Shown here: positions 47,690 to 59,068 of the stretch, in pieces | How the letters are laid out: each line of letters opens with the position of its first letter | Position numbering within the stretch: the stretch's first letter is position 1 | Origin: Phaseolus vulgaris | Taxonomy: Eukaryota > Streptophyta > Magnoliopsida > Fabales > Fabaceae | Length of the DNA: 64,000 bases | NCBI RefSeq assembly: GCF_000499845.2 | Contig: NC_023758.2 | Location: 32,988,816-33,052,815 of the forward strand | Direction of reading: 5' to 3' | Notes under the pieces: model-generated | Seen by the model: only the letters and a program-made list of their open reading frames with translations | The model's database searches: none | Told to the model about the DNA's origin: nothing | Program-made: the position numbers and the translations under genes

Positions 47690-49839
47690 CTTAACTATTT
47701 ACAAGATGTTGTGAGACTCAGACATACCTCTTAAATGGTGTTTCCGTATCAGACACATGTATCAGACACCAACATTCGTAGGACATGTATCGGTAAAGTG
47801 TCCAATTCAAAAAATATTTGTTGAATCTCTAACCATTCTAGAACAGTTCCAACACATTTTTAAAAATGACAAATACATTAATTTTCTAAAAATTCAAACC
47901 TTTTGTATACAAATTCTTTTGAACCAACCATGAGAAACATCTTGCTAGCAAAGAAAAACTGAGACATACTTTTGCACATAAATCTTTCTTTTCATATATA
48001 TAATTCATAATTATATAATATCTAGATCCGTGTTTTTGTCCTATATTTTGGAAATAATATATATCCAAGCGTTCCTGTTGTACTGGCGTAAGTATCAGTA
48101 CATAGGTTGAGTATAACATCAGAGATACTTGCAAGCATTTTGTTTGTCATATTTTCTGAAGCTTTACTAAGTTCCTGTATATGCAGAAGCTCCATATCAT
48201 TATGGCAACTGCCGATGATATCTGTTTGTAACATTTGTTGAGTTGTCAGACTAAAGGACTATCAAGTCCAAATACTATACATTAGTATTTTTTTTCAGTA
48301 TTCTATACATGTTGGAAAAGGGTTTAGAGATTATATGGTAGTGTGGGCTATCAGATTTTTCGTATACAAGATTCTGTGCAAATGTGATTGAGTAAGTGGC
48401 TAGTGTTAGATGGCCTGTGTCGTCTAAATTCAGATTGAATTTAGCATTCTAATAGGATAAAAACTATGACACTCAATGTACTATTTTTTTTTAATAGAGT
48501 TAGAGTATTTCTAAAATGTTTTTATTTTTTTGTTTTTTTATTGATAAAAAAATATAGAAGAAAGAAAGTTAAGTTGCTTATTACATTAACAACTTACAAT
48601 TTCCGTAACACATGTACGTACAAACATGGTTAAGCCAAAGTTGCTTTCACTGTACTAATTATGACTGAAGACCCTCCCCCATCACATGCATAACACTCCC
48701 TTCATTAATCAAATATAATCATAGTGAAGTAGACTATTCAGAACAAGTGAGTTTTCCTTTTCTGTAATACGAAACCATGCATCTTCATTTGCACACGCAA
48801 ATTTCTATATCACACAACTACATTCTATCTGTCCCTTTTCATTTTGGTTTTTTAAGGACTAGCACAACATTCAATTTGGGGCATGATTAGAACTAAATTT
48901 AGAAGTGTTGATTTATTTGTTTGTTTACTTGGGGTTCTATAAATATATTAATCTACTGGGTAGGGTTTTGATCTCAACTCGTGGCAAATAAAAGGAAAAT
49001 GACATTGGCTAGTGTCTATGGAACCTTTCACAACTATTAAAAGCAAGAGCAATGATAATTTGACATTTCTGGCTCCAAATTACACCTCTTCAAATGTTAA
49101 AAATATCCTTTTACATTTTATAACCTCTATCATTTGAAATGTGTAATTTGAAGCAATGAAAAAAAGTGGGTGTCAAAAATAATATTTTTCTAAAAGTGTG
49201 GACGTGAATGGAACTAGGCAAAGACGCTAGCTAGGAATTGAAGGGTTCCTTTTGTGCATCAATTTTGTGTACACTGCAATTGATGCAGCAATTTGGGTAC
49301 AGTACGTGAAAAAGCTAGAAGAATGGTCCCTCCTAGTAGGCACTGAAAATTAAATGCTCCATCTCTGAAAAAAAACCCCTAGAATGGTATGATAAATTAG
49401 ACTACAGGTCGTATCCAAGTTGTGACGGTGAATACCCTTATACCACAACCGGCAAATTGGTCCTGAAATAATGTAACACGAGTTTGATTGCTACATGTCA
49501 ATGTTATGAATTTTGCTAAAACATAATATACCTAATTATAAGACATGCTTCTGCGAAAGTTATAAATATCAATCCACTTTACTTTTTTTTTTAAGAAAGT
49601 TATGCGTGACACAATCTCAATTAGACTAATATTCTATAAATCAATAATTATTTATCATCACATATGAAGATATTTAAAAAAAATTAAAGCAATATTTCAA
49701 AAACAATATAAATTTATCATAGATATTATAAAAAAGTTACAAAATATGGGGACCAAATCAAGCCTATTTGAAAAAGATACAAAACCCTCTAAAAATGAAA
49801 CATAAAGTAAGCCAAACATTGGGAGTTGAAAGTTGTTAG
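47690..49839. other. Intergenic sequence, nothing recognised
   Basis: Small open frames here have no recognisable features. The stretch 48590-49450 is less repetitive than the rest but shows no coding signal on either strand. Confidence 0.4.
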
Positions 49840-50000
49840 GAAAGAAATTAAAACAAATTTTAAAGGTAAAAAACTATACCATCTATAATCTAACTTATTC
49901 TCAAAATCAATGGAGAGCCAAACTTATTAGCACAATTGTTTTCTTCTCTTAATATATGTTTGAATTCTTTGAACACTTTCTTCAACGCTGTCTAAGCATC
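49840..50000 (-). mobile_element. Possible LINE RNase H scrap
   Basis: Minus strand gives HILREENNCANKFGS, similar to the IFREENACDKLANLG segment of the LINE RNase H domains at 23.8-27.6 kb. Only about 40 residues, so uncertain. Confidence 0.4.
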
Positions 50001-50031
50001 CAAAAAATTATATTATTATCAATATTAATAG

Positions 50032-50390
50032 TGTACCGATCGGGACCAGATGTTAATCGGTATCGTCGGTTGTCCGACCGCATAGAATTAATGTACCAAA
50101 GTAAAATAAGGAGATTCGTGATAAATTATGTAATGTCATTTTGGCAAAGATACACATTAAATATGACCCATAAATGAGATCGCCCATTACAAACATTATA
50201 AATAAGCATGATTATAAAAGAATAAGATATGCTTTTATCAATATATTACTCACTCCCATTTACTTGATTGTCAGAGAATCTTTTGCAGATCCACTCCCGA
50301 TCGAGAAGGGCAGAGAAGGAGGAACGATCGAGGGATGATCATCAATTGTTCAGCTAGTAGCAGGTACTATTTAGGCCTTATATAAGTATA
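50032..50390 (+). repeat. 5' LTR of the gypsy element
   Basis: Starts TGTACCGATCGGGACC and ends just before ATTGGCGTCCCC, which resembles the TGGCGCCCACC primer-binding sequence used by this gypsy group. It includes GATCGAG-type GC-rich blocks. No second LTR is present in the window, so both edges rest on motif alone. Confidence 0.65.
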
Positions 50391-50472
50391 ATTGGCGTCC
50401 CCTCTAAGGTTGATATAGTATTGAAGGACAACAAATGGTATCAACAAGGTAGATGACGAGCGAGAGAATGAC

Positions 50473-51702
50473 TAATGACTTTTTACGGCAAGTGCATCGC
50501 GATTTCAGAAGTAATAATGTGTCCCTAAGGACGAATATCAAACCCACAAGGAACAATTGAATAATCAAGTAAAATATTTACTAAATATAAAACATAATAA
50601 TAATAGTTTATTGGAATTTGTTGTGATGACAATGATTAACAAGAAAACAAGACAAAAAGTTGTTGCTTCAATTGGAAAAATAGTGATTAGGTTTCATCTT
50701 ACTCAATCTTATATATTTTGATTAGCATCGTAACATTATGTCCTTTGATTGATATTGATGCCCGTATAAATTCATTAATATCGATTCCTCACATATAGAA
50801 TTATTAAGATGTTTCCTAAATATCGATTCCTCGCATATTTATAAAAAAAAACTTAGAATCAAGCTCATACGTTGATAACAATTAACATTTCAAGTTTATT
50901 CCTAACACTCAAATATGTTAAGTATTATTATTTAGGTCAGAACCATAAAAATACTTTCTAGTCAGATTTAAGATTCTAGACCAAGAATTAGAAACAAAAC
51001 AATAATACCAATAATCAATCAAGAACATAATATTATATTCAAATATCACTTCAATACATAAGTGTTAGAACATATTACTCCCAAATCCACAGGGTAGAAT
51101 TAGCCACACATCTTCTAACACCTTTTATCCTCCCAATTGGGTTACAAGTCACTCAATGGTGTTTTCCTCTCAATCTTGCACACTAGAGTTGAACCTCAAG
51201 CCCCATATTTAACCTAATTTGCTAGGGTTAACTGACTTCTTGCGTGGCGCTGATGGGCTCGTTTGTGAGAATAAAACATAAAAAGGCCCAATGTCTCTAT
51301 CGCTATCTCGCTCAAGCGAGATATAGCTTGCTTGAGCGAGCAAAATGTCGATTTTGTCCAATGATTCTGGAGGATTCTTGCTCAAGCGAGAATGGGCTCG
51401 CTTGAGTGAGATGCTCTGATGTTGATTTGGGCTTTTTGTGCGCTTGTGCATTCTGGGACCTTCCAACTTTCTCCTTTTAGCTTATATTATTCTTCTTTAG
51501 CCCACTCATATCCATTTCCCCTAGAAAAATGAAATTAACATCAAATTTGGAAAATAAATATTCTTATTCAAATAAAGATCATAAAATATGTAAAAAAGTA
51601 TAAATTCATAAATTATGGATTATTTTATACTTATTTTATCAATTAATACTCATAAGTGCCTATATTTTAATATGAAATATTACTAAAATTAGAATCTTAT
51701 CA
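50473..51702 (-). mobile_element. 1.23-kb LTR (family L1), copy 2, solo, TSD ATGAC
   Basis: ATGAC at 50468-50472 and 51703-51707 brackets 1230 bp. On the minus strand it starts TGATAAGATTC and ends CCGTAAAAAGTCATTA. Two inverted CTCGCTCAAGCGAG-type pairs lie at about 51300-51410. The host gag frame continues through the single-copy target. As only one LTR is present, it is a solo LTR. Confidence 0.88.
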
Positions 51703-52326
51703 ATGACTGAAGCCGAGCGAGTGGTTATGTTCCAAACCTTGTAGAGAAAGATGGCGTAGATGCGCCAAAAGAACAAATACGAGATATGAATCATACGTCA
51801 AAAGAATGAGGATGAGACACAAATCCTCCGAGAACAAAATGAGCAAAATGAGGAGGCCATGAAGGCCCGAACCATAGGCCAGAAAACCACTTTCCCCGAA
51901 GAAATTCGAGGACACACAGAATAAGGAGAAGACATCTGCTCTGAAGATTAATCCATCCTTGTTAGCTCATCGAGGAGAGATTCATGCATCTTCGAGACTC
52001 AACCATTCGGTACACACTGTTATTTTGGAAGAAGAGCCCAAGGGACACACATTTACTGATCATATTATGGAGGCACAACTTCCACTACTTGGAAGTGGTT
52101 AAACATTGACTCATATGATAGAACTATAGATCTGGACGAACATGTGGATGTGTATACCACCCAAACGAGCCTCTATATATCTAAAAATTTGATGTTGTGC
52201 CAAGTGTTTCCCACTTCACTTAAAGGGGTGCTTAGTTGGTTTACAAGACTTCCTCCTAACTCAGTGGATTACTTTAAAACACTGTTGTCTAAATTTGACA
52301 CCCAGTTCGCAACCATCCGACCACAC

Positions 52327-53449
52327 TGTTGAACCAAGTGGTGTTCAAGCTTTGAAGAATCCAAACCCTTTGAAGGATGATGAAGGTTGGTTGTGCTTGC
52401 TGTTGCTGTGTTGTCCTTTAGATAGGATTTGGGGTAGATTTAATATGTAATCCACTCTTGATTGAATCCAAAGCATAGGCATTCTCAATCCTTTTAAAAG
52501 AAAAGAGTTTTTTAATCTAAGTGAAAAACAACCTGTTGTTTTGTCGAAATAATCGATTGTTTTATACTTAGGTGTTTTTAGAAAAGGTTGAAAACTGTTT
52601 TTATGGTTGACTTGTTGTCAAAACCAAAACAACCGATTGATTCGAGGAAACAACCGATTGTTTGTTTGGTACCATAACATAAAATTGGTTTTTGCTTTGA
52701 CTAAGCATTAAATGTTTTTCCAACTGTTTACGCTCCAGTTTTTAATGCTTTGACCAATCTTTAAATGCAATGAATAGTTTGTTAAGATTTGATAACAAAC
52801 AAATAGATTTGAGTATAAAATAGTAAAACAGATTTGGGTTTTACAAGAATAAAACTTTCTGATTTTGAAAGAGTTGAGATTGCTTAGAGATTGAGTTTGA
52901 TCAAAGAGTGTGAGATAGGATTTTCTGCTTGTATTGATTTCAGGTTTGTTTCTGTAACAAGTGTAATCCTTGTATCTGTTGAAAGAAACCTTGTGTGTTT
53001 GCTGAGAAGTGTTGTGTGTTCTTGAGGGGATCAAGATCAGCATTCTTAGTGTTGGTGTGTTTGACCAAGAGAAGTGTGTGCCTTGAGGGGATCAATGTCA
53101 CTTCTTTGGTTGTGTTGTAAGTGATCTAGGCTTGATTACTTAGTGGAATTCCTCAATGGTTTCTGAGAAGACTGGATGTAGCTTTGGGTTTAGAGTGAAC
53201 CAGTATAAACCTCCGTGTGCATTCTCTCTATCCTTAATCTCTTTAAATTCAGTTTTAATATTTGCAAACTGGTATAAACAACCGATTGTTTTTTCTGGTG
53301 CTGTTGTTTTTGCTTTGTGTTTTGTCAAGCTGGATTCCTTATCATTTGTTTCTCGAAGTATTTTCATTCTTGGCTTAAAGGTTTGCGAAAACCCTCTTTA
53401 AACAATTCACCCCCTCTCCCCCTCTAGTTTAAAGCCATCCATTCTAACA
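52327..53449 (+). mobile_element. Solo LTR of a copia (SIRE-like) element, 1123 bp, TSD CACAC
   Basis: Starts TGTTGAACCAAGTGG and ends ATTCTAACA, flanked by CACAC at 52322-52326 and 53450-53454. Contains GACTGGATGTAGC plus GAACCAGTATAA (53170-53206) and the CAATTCACCCCCTCT block near its end. CAACCGATTG-type motifs recur around 52550-52660 and 53277. It sits in the gypsy gag, whose frame resumes exactly after one TSD copy. Confidence 0.92.
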
Positions 53450-53924
53450 CACACCACTTAACATCCATTTCACTTGCTAACATACGACAAGAGAAAAATG
53501 AGTCACTTCGAACTCTCATGGAAAGATTTAGTAAAGTATCTTTGAATGTCCATAATCTTTGAAGTTTTGGCCATACATCATATGGTAACAACATTAAGAT
53601 GAGGATCGTTCGTCGATAGTTTGTGCAAGAAATTGACAGCGAACTTGGATGAATTCCGACAACGGACAACAAAATTCATGTTGCTAGAAGAGTTATGTGA
53701 TTACCGAAATCAAGTATGAGGAGAGAATGACAGAGAAAAGGGGAAAGAAAAAGAAAAGAGTGGTCGGTATATGTCCGGAAAAAATGATAAATACAAAGAA
53801 AACTAAGGACCTTAGTTCCATAGTTACACCTCGTTGAATCCCCGACAGGGGGAATATTATGGATGACACCTTGAATGCTAATCTAATTTTTACACTCCAA
53901 AAGTTGGATAGTCGTAATGATGCT

Positions 53925-54903
53925 TGATAGGTGTCATAATTAAGTAATATTTAATATAAAAAGATAGACACTTGTGGATTTTTAATTGATAAAATAGTTA
54001 TAATTCAACCTTAAATATAGGAATTTGAACCCTTTGATATAGTTTTGGATTATAAGATGAATGTGAATAATTTATTCCTAAATTTATGTTAATTCTAGGA
54101 TTCTAGGAAAAAATGGAGATAAAAGAGTTAAATAAGAATGGACAAGTTAAAGAAAATATGAAAAGACAAAGTTGGAACATTGGAAACTCGCCCAAGCAAG
54201 ATCATTCCAAAGGAACTCGGCCAAGGCTTACTTAAGCGAGTTCACTCCAGTTGGAATTTTTCTCGCTTAAGTGAGATATCACTTAACCCAAGTCAAATTA
54301 GATTAAATACAAGGCATGAGGCGCAACCCTAAACATCATTGGGAGAATAGAGAGTGATAGAAAACCCTAGATGAGGCAACCGTCAAGGAGAAACATCCTG
54401 AATCTTTTGTTCTTTCTTTCCATGCTTGTAATGGTCAATATGAGTGGGTAATTCTCCCATTTGGAATTAGGATTAATTTGTTCAAACTCTTATGTATTGA
54501 GGTGATATTTATTTATAAATATTTTTTTCTTGATTGATGATTGGTATTGCCATTTTATTATTAAAGTTTGAATCTTGATTCGTGATTTTGATCCTTATAT
54601 TTGACTGGAAAGTACTTCTAAGCATCTGACCTAATGATAATGGTTAACAAATTTGAATGCTAGGAATAGATTTGAAATGTTAATTTCTTTATAACATCTC
54701 TTTGTAATGAAAAAGAGTTTTTATAAATATGCGAAGAATCAATATTTAGGAAACTATGTTAATAATTTTGTATGCGAGGAATCGATATGAATGATTTTTA
54801 TACGTGCATCAATGTCAATCAAGATGGAATGTTATATGTTTATATTCATTGAAAATACAAACAAGTGAGAAGGATGAACCCCAATACAAATTTTCCCAAT
54901 TGA
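53925..54903 (+). mobile_element. 1.23-kb LTR family L1, copy 3, 3'-truncated
   Basis: Starts TGATAGGTGTCATAATT and follows copies 1 and 2 through GCTTACTTAAGCGAG and CTCGCTTAAGTGAG (54190-54275), AAACATCCTGAATC and AACTCTTATGTATTGAGG, to TTCCCAATTG near 54900. The terminal ~195 bp found in copy 1 are absent. Gypsy protease sequence follows at once, so insertion was accompanied by loss of host and LTR sequence. Confidence 0.8.
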
Positions 54904-55260
54904 CTCACCAAAAACACTTGGGGGTATATTAATCTATATATAACGTTTGGTGAAGAGAAACATTTGAGTTGAATTATCTGGGTTAGGTATTTGATATTCG
55001 GAGCAAATACTTCATACAATATCTTTCTTGAGAGGCCCTCCTTCAACATCCTTCGGGCGATCGTGTCAACCCCACATTTTGTTATGAAGTTTCCATCCGC
55101 ATCCGATGAGATATTCACGGTACATGTAGACCAAAAGGTGACACGAAAATGCTATGTGGCTAGCCTAATGGTAGAACCTACCAACAAGGAACAATCTCGA
55201 TAACCGCATAAGAAGCATTACTGAGAACCTCGAGGGGAACACTCTCGAAGGCCAAGGAGA
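54904..55260 (+). pseudogene. Gypsy protease C-terminal part
   Basis: Begins at NLYITFGEEKHL and continues in frame 54991-55203 with FGANTSYNIFLERPSFNILRA, STPHFVMKFPSASDEI, FTVHVDQKVTRKCYVASL. The catalytic DSG region is in the missing N-terminal part. Followed by a linker. Confidence 0.82.
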
Positions 55261-55299
55261 GAACGGTCTCGAGAGCCTAGAGCTCCCAAGAAAGAACAC

Positions 55300-56100
55300 A
55301 TGGTCGCCCTTGCTGACTTGGACCCTAGAATGAATGATGCCCATATTGAACCAGGGGAGGACTTACGTCTGGTACCACTACAAGATGATAAGCACTCCAC
55401 AAAGATAGGGATGTCATTAATGACAGTTGTTGGTGTGATGGTAAGCCAAGGACTAATTCAAAATTCTGATTTGTTTGTTTGGACTACGTCTGACATGTCA
55501 GGGGTAAGCCCCGAAATCATTACACGTCTGTTGTCGGTGTATAAAGAAGTTTGACCTATCACCCAAAAGAAAAGAAAAATGGGTGAAGAAAAGCGCAATG
55601 CTTTGAAGAACGAAACCGACAAGTTGTTAGAAGCAGGGTTCATAAAGAAGCGCAGTACACCACTTGGTTAGCCAATGTTGTAATGGTGAAAAAGGCCAAT
55701 TGGAAAATGGAGAATGTGCACAAATTATATAGATCTGAGCAAAGGTTGCCCTAAGGACGCCTATGCATTACTGATCATAGATCGCTTGGTAGATGGTGCG
55801 ACTAGTCATCGAGTATTGAGTTTCTTAGATGCATATTCTGAGTTCAATTAAATCCGAATGCATCGAAGGGAGAAAGATAAAACAACTTTCATGAACGATT
55901 GTGCCAACTTCTACTATGAGGCAATGTTGTTCGATTTAAAAAAATACTCGTTCTTAATGTAGATGAGAATTAAATTGATTTATGCATATAACATGTTGAA
56001 GACTTGGAGGAGGTTTTTAAAGCATTAAGATAACATGAAATGCGTCTAAATCCCGACAAGTGTGCGTTTGTGGTAAATGAGGTAAGTTCTTGGGATTCAT
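55300..56100 (+). pseudogene. Gypsy reverse transcriptase
   Basis: Starts with the linker PGEDLRLVPL and VWTTSDMSGVSPEI (open frame 55300-55554), then RNALKNETDKLLEAGFIKK, NGKWRMC-like TNYIDLSKGCPKDAY, IDRLVDGATSHRVLSFLDAYS and EKDKTTFMNDCANFYYEAM. The region that should carry YVDD is lost in a frameshifted stretch near 55950-56000. PDKCAFVV and LGFMLTHRGTEANP occur just beyond. Non-functional. Confidence 0.85.
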
Positions 56101-56119
56101 GCTAACACATCGTGGCACT

Positions 56120-56915
56120 GAAGCAAACCCAAACAAGTGTAATTACACAAATTAGAAGCCTTGTCAAGACCAAAGAAATATTCAAATTGATCGGGCGGTT
56201 GATAGCTTTGTTAAGATTTGTTCCTAAATTTGGAAAGAAAACCAAATCGATCGTCTAACTCTTAAGAAAGGCTACACAGTTCAATTGGAACCTTCAATGT
56301 GAAGAAATATCCCTTCAATTGAAAACTTTCCTTGCAGCACCACAGGTCATACAGAAGTCGGATCCCCAACGACCAATTGTTTTATACCTGTCGGTATCAA
56401 ATGAAGCTCTTAGTGCATCATTGATACAAGAAGTAGATAAAAAAGAACGTCCAATATATTTTATCAGTCGAATACTACATGGTGCCGAGACTTGATATTA
56501 AATGATAGAGAAGGTTGCTTTAGCACTCGTGATCGCTACCTGACAAATGAGGATGTAACATGATTTGGTTGGACAAATGATAGGAAGGGTAGTTGAATTA
56601 TCATAATTCGAAATCCGGTACCAATCGAGAGGGGATATCAAGTCACAAGTTTAGCTGATTTCACACCAGTGTTAAGTCCCAAACCAATCGAGGATGAAGA
56701 CATACATGTGGATGGGTCATCCAATGTGAAATCATGTGGAACGGGAGTTGTTTTGGAAGTCCCAAGGGACTTACGCTTGGAATAATCTCTGAAGTTTGAC
56801 TTCAAAACACCAAGTCGAATATGAAGCCATACTGGCTTAACTAATACTAACAAATGACATGGGAGCTCGCGAGGTATTATGCATAAGTGATTCTCAGCTA
56901 GTGGTCGGTCAAGTT
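56120..56915 (+). pseudogene. Gypsy RNase H, N-terminal part
   Basis: Includes RPKKYSN-type tail of RT, then KTFLAAPQVIQKSDPQRPIV, LSVSNEALSASLIQEVDKKE and YFISRILHGAET, followed after a stop-rich linker by a second RNase H-like domain with DGSSN/GSGTGVV-type residues and ARE-VLCISDSQLVVGQV. It is cut at 56915 by a solo LTR, and only 16 further bases (58022-58037) survive. Confidence 0.82.
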
Positions 56916-58021
56916 TGTAGAACATGGAAGCTTTGATGTTTCAAATCCATGATTAAGCTTGAAGTTGTGCTGCTTTTGGTTTGGGTTTAGTCTAGGGTTT
57001 TTAGAATCTTTATAAGATATTTCCTAGTCCCTTGCACAAGCTTGCTTAACTCTGTTTTGAAAGAAAAAAGTGTTTTTCTAAGTAAAGAGAAAAACAACTG
57101 GTTGAAACCTCAAAATAATCAGTTGTTTGTCACTTGGCTTGTTTGAAGGTTTTAAAATTGTTTTTGACTTGGTTAAGTAACTGCCTAACCAATTCAACCG
57201 GTTATAATGACTTTTCAACCGGTTGATTGTGATATTTCATAACAGCTTTTTAAAAACCTGTTAATCTGTTTTGGATGTGAAAGAAAACTGTTTTGACTAA
57301 TAAATGTTGCCTAGAACGACTAGATTTGAGTGCTATATAGCCTTTCTTTCAAAACAAAATATAGAAGTTTTATATCAAACACAATGAGATTGAGATTGAT
57401 TTGAAAGAATTTTTTTCAAAAGTCTTGCAAGATTGTTGTATAGTTGTGAACTGGTTCAGTGTCTGATCATAGGAGCTTTCTGATTCCTGTAAACTCAGGT
57501 GTAATTTGTACCTTTCATGATTCTTGTTATTGATCTTTCATAAACTTGTAAGTGTGTGTAAAATCCTGTAAAGTCAGAGGTTGTTCTGGCTAGAGGTGTG
57601 TGTGTGCAAAGAGGGTGAGTAGCTCTTGTGGTTTCAAGATCACGTCTTTGTGACTGTGTAAGTTGTAATCTGTGAGTGATTACTAGTGGAACCTAGTGGT
57701 TGTTCTGGGAACTGGATATAGCCCAAGAATGAGTGAACGAGTATAAAATTGGCTGAGTAAATCTCTCCCTCTCTCACTCTCTCTCTCTCTCACTCCTTAT
57801 AACTGTTTGTTTTAATTCTGCTTTGTTGGTGCTATAAATAATTAGTTAAAACGAAGTTTCAACCGATTGAAATTCTGCAAATAGTTTTTTTATCATTGTT
57901 TGATTGTTTTCCTTGATTGCTTAATCTATGAATTGTGTTAAAACTTCATTCCGATTCAATTTTTGCGAAAATCTTTGATAAACAATTCACCCCCCTCTTG
58001 TTTAAGTCATTATTTCTTACA
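56916..58021 (+). mobile_element. Solo LTR of a copia (SIRE-like) element, 1106 bp, TSD AAGTT
   Basis: Starts TGTAGAACATGG and ends TATTTCTTACA, with AAGTT at 56911-56915 and 58022-58026. Shares ACTGGATATAGCCC, GAACGAGTATAA and the CAATTCACCCCCCTCTTG block with the other copia LTRs. Contains a CT microsatellite at about 57760-57795 and repeated AACCGGTT-type motifs. Confidence 0.92.
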
Positions 58022-58037
58022 AAGTTAAAGGAGAGTT

Positions 58038-59007
58038 TGTTGAACATAGACTTTGATGTCTCCAAATTTAAATGGATTGCTTAAAAACTCTGTTGGTGCT
58101 TGTGTGTGTGTTTTGTGTAATTTGAATTTGTTAATTCACTCATAGTTATGATCCAAGGTTGCTTGATTCAAGTTCTTTTGAAAAAGATATGTTTTCTTAA
58201 GAAAGTGAAAAATCAACCTATTGAATTGTTGTTTCAACAGGTTGTTTGTTTTTGAAAAGAATTTGAACAAGCTTGAAATTAGTTGACCTTGCTGTCAAGC
58301 CAATTCAACTGATTGTTTAGTGTTTTTAATCGGTTGATTTTTGAAAATCCTTAACAGAATTATGTTAAAGTGGTTTAATCTGTTTTAATTATTTTAAAAT
58401 TGATTTTGCTCTTGCATTAAATGTTTTTAACAACTAATTGGAGTTTAAATAATCTATTTTAGGCTCCTGGTTGTTAATGATTTAAATTATCTCATTCAAA
58501 TCAATTTTTCCAAGATTGCTTCAAGCTTTGAATTCTTAAGAGTGGAATAAGATTGTTTTGTACTTTTCATTCTCAATCTGTGAGTGAACCAAGTGTTATC
58601 ATTCTTTTTATCTCTTGACTATTGTATTTCTGTAAATGCTGTTGTTGTGCAGATCCAGAGGCTGTTCTATGATATGTGGTGTTGTTTTCCAAAGGTGGTG
58701 TGTGTTTTTTAAAGGTTCAAGATCACCACTTTGGTGTGTATTTTGTAATAAAGGTGTTTGATTGATAAATGGAATTCTCAGAGATTTCTGAGGACTGGAT
58801 ATAGCTCTTGGTAAAGAGTGAACCAATATAAAGCTTTATGTGAAAACCGGTTGATTTTCTGGAATCATATGAAAAACAAATTTGGTTTTGACTGAACTGA
58901 TTTCTTCTTCATTTATTTCTCATTGGCTTTCAATCTACCTTCAAAACTTTTTAAAATCTTTCAAAAACAATTCACCCCCCTCTTATTTAAGGCCTACAAT
59001 TCTAACA
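58038..59007 (+). mobile_element. 5' LTR of a copia (SIRE-like) element, 970 bp
   Basis: Starts TGTTGAACATAGAC and ends CAATTCTAACA, followed directly by a primer-binding site and gag. Carries ACTGGATATAGC, GAACCAATATAA and CAATTCACCCCCCTCTTA. The five bases before it (GAGTT, 58033-58037) would be the left TSD; the right end lies outside the recognised element. Confidence 0.87.
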
Positions 59008-59024
59008 ATTGGCATCAAGAGCTA
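59008..59024 (+). promoter_or_regulatory. Primer-binding site of the copia element
   Basis: ATTGGCATCAAGAGCTA immediately follows the LTR and resembles TGGTATCAGAGC, the complement of the initiator methionine tRNA 3' end used by most plant copia elements, with one substitution and one extra base. Confidence 0.65.
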
Positions 59025-59068
59025 AGTTCTTGAAAGTCATTCAAGTTTTTGATCCTAAAATCTTTTTC

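Larger units (their letters stand above)
50453..53920 (+). pseudogene. Gypsy gag, interrupted by two LTR insertions
   Basis: Retroelement capsid gene. The ATG at 50453 opens MTSERM, broken at 50472 by an LTR, and resumes at 51708 (EAERVVMF). The capsid core is in the open frame 52144-52332: DVYTTQTSLYIS, LCQVFPTSLKGVLSWFTRLP, NSVDYF and FDTQFATIRPH. It is interrupted at 52326 by a solo LTR, then continues at 53455 with SLRTLMERFSKVSLNV and the linker to about 53920. Stops lie between 51740 and 52080 and elsewhere, so it encodes no full product. The zinc-knuckle part is missing, replaced by the LTR fragment at 53925. Confidence 0.83.
50032..58037 (+). mobile_element. Ty3/gypsy retrotransposon (Tat-like), nested host of five later insertions
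   Basis: Order: 5' LTR (50032-50390), PBS-like TTGGCG just after it, gag from ATG 50453, protease, RT, RNase H, ending in the middle of RNase H at 58037 where a copia LTR begins. Element-derived pieces are 50391-50472, 51703-52326, 53450-53924, about 54904-56915 and 58022-58037. The remainder is later insertions. Integrase and 3' LTR are not in the window. Many stops and frameshifts show it is old. I assign Tat-like from the PBS type and RT/RNase H wording, not from a tree. Confidence 0.85.

Noticed and set aside
49956..50177. Plus-strand open frame of 73 codons
   Set aside because: Runs from flanking sequence into the gypsy LTR; no peptide features.
53140..53401. Open frames on both strands of about 75-81 codons
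   Set aside because: They lie within the solo copia LTR, which is non-coding.
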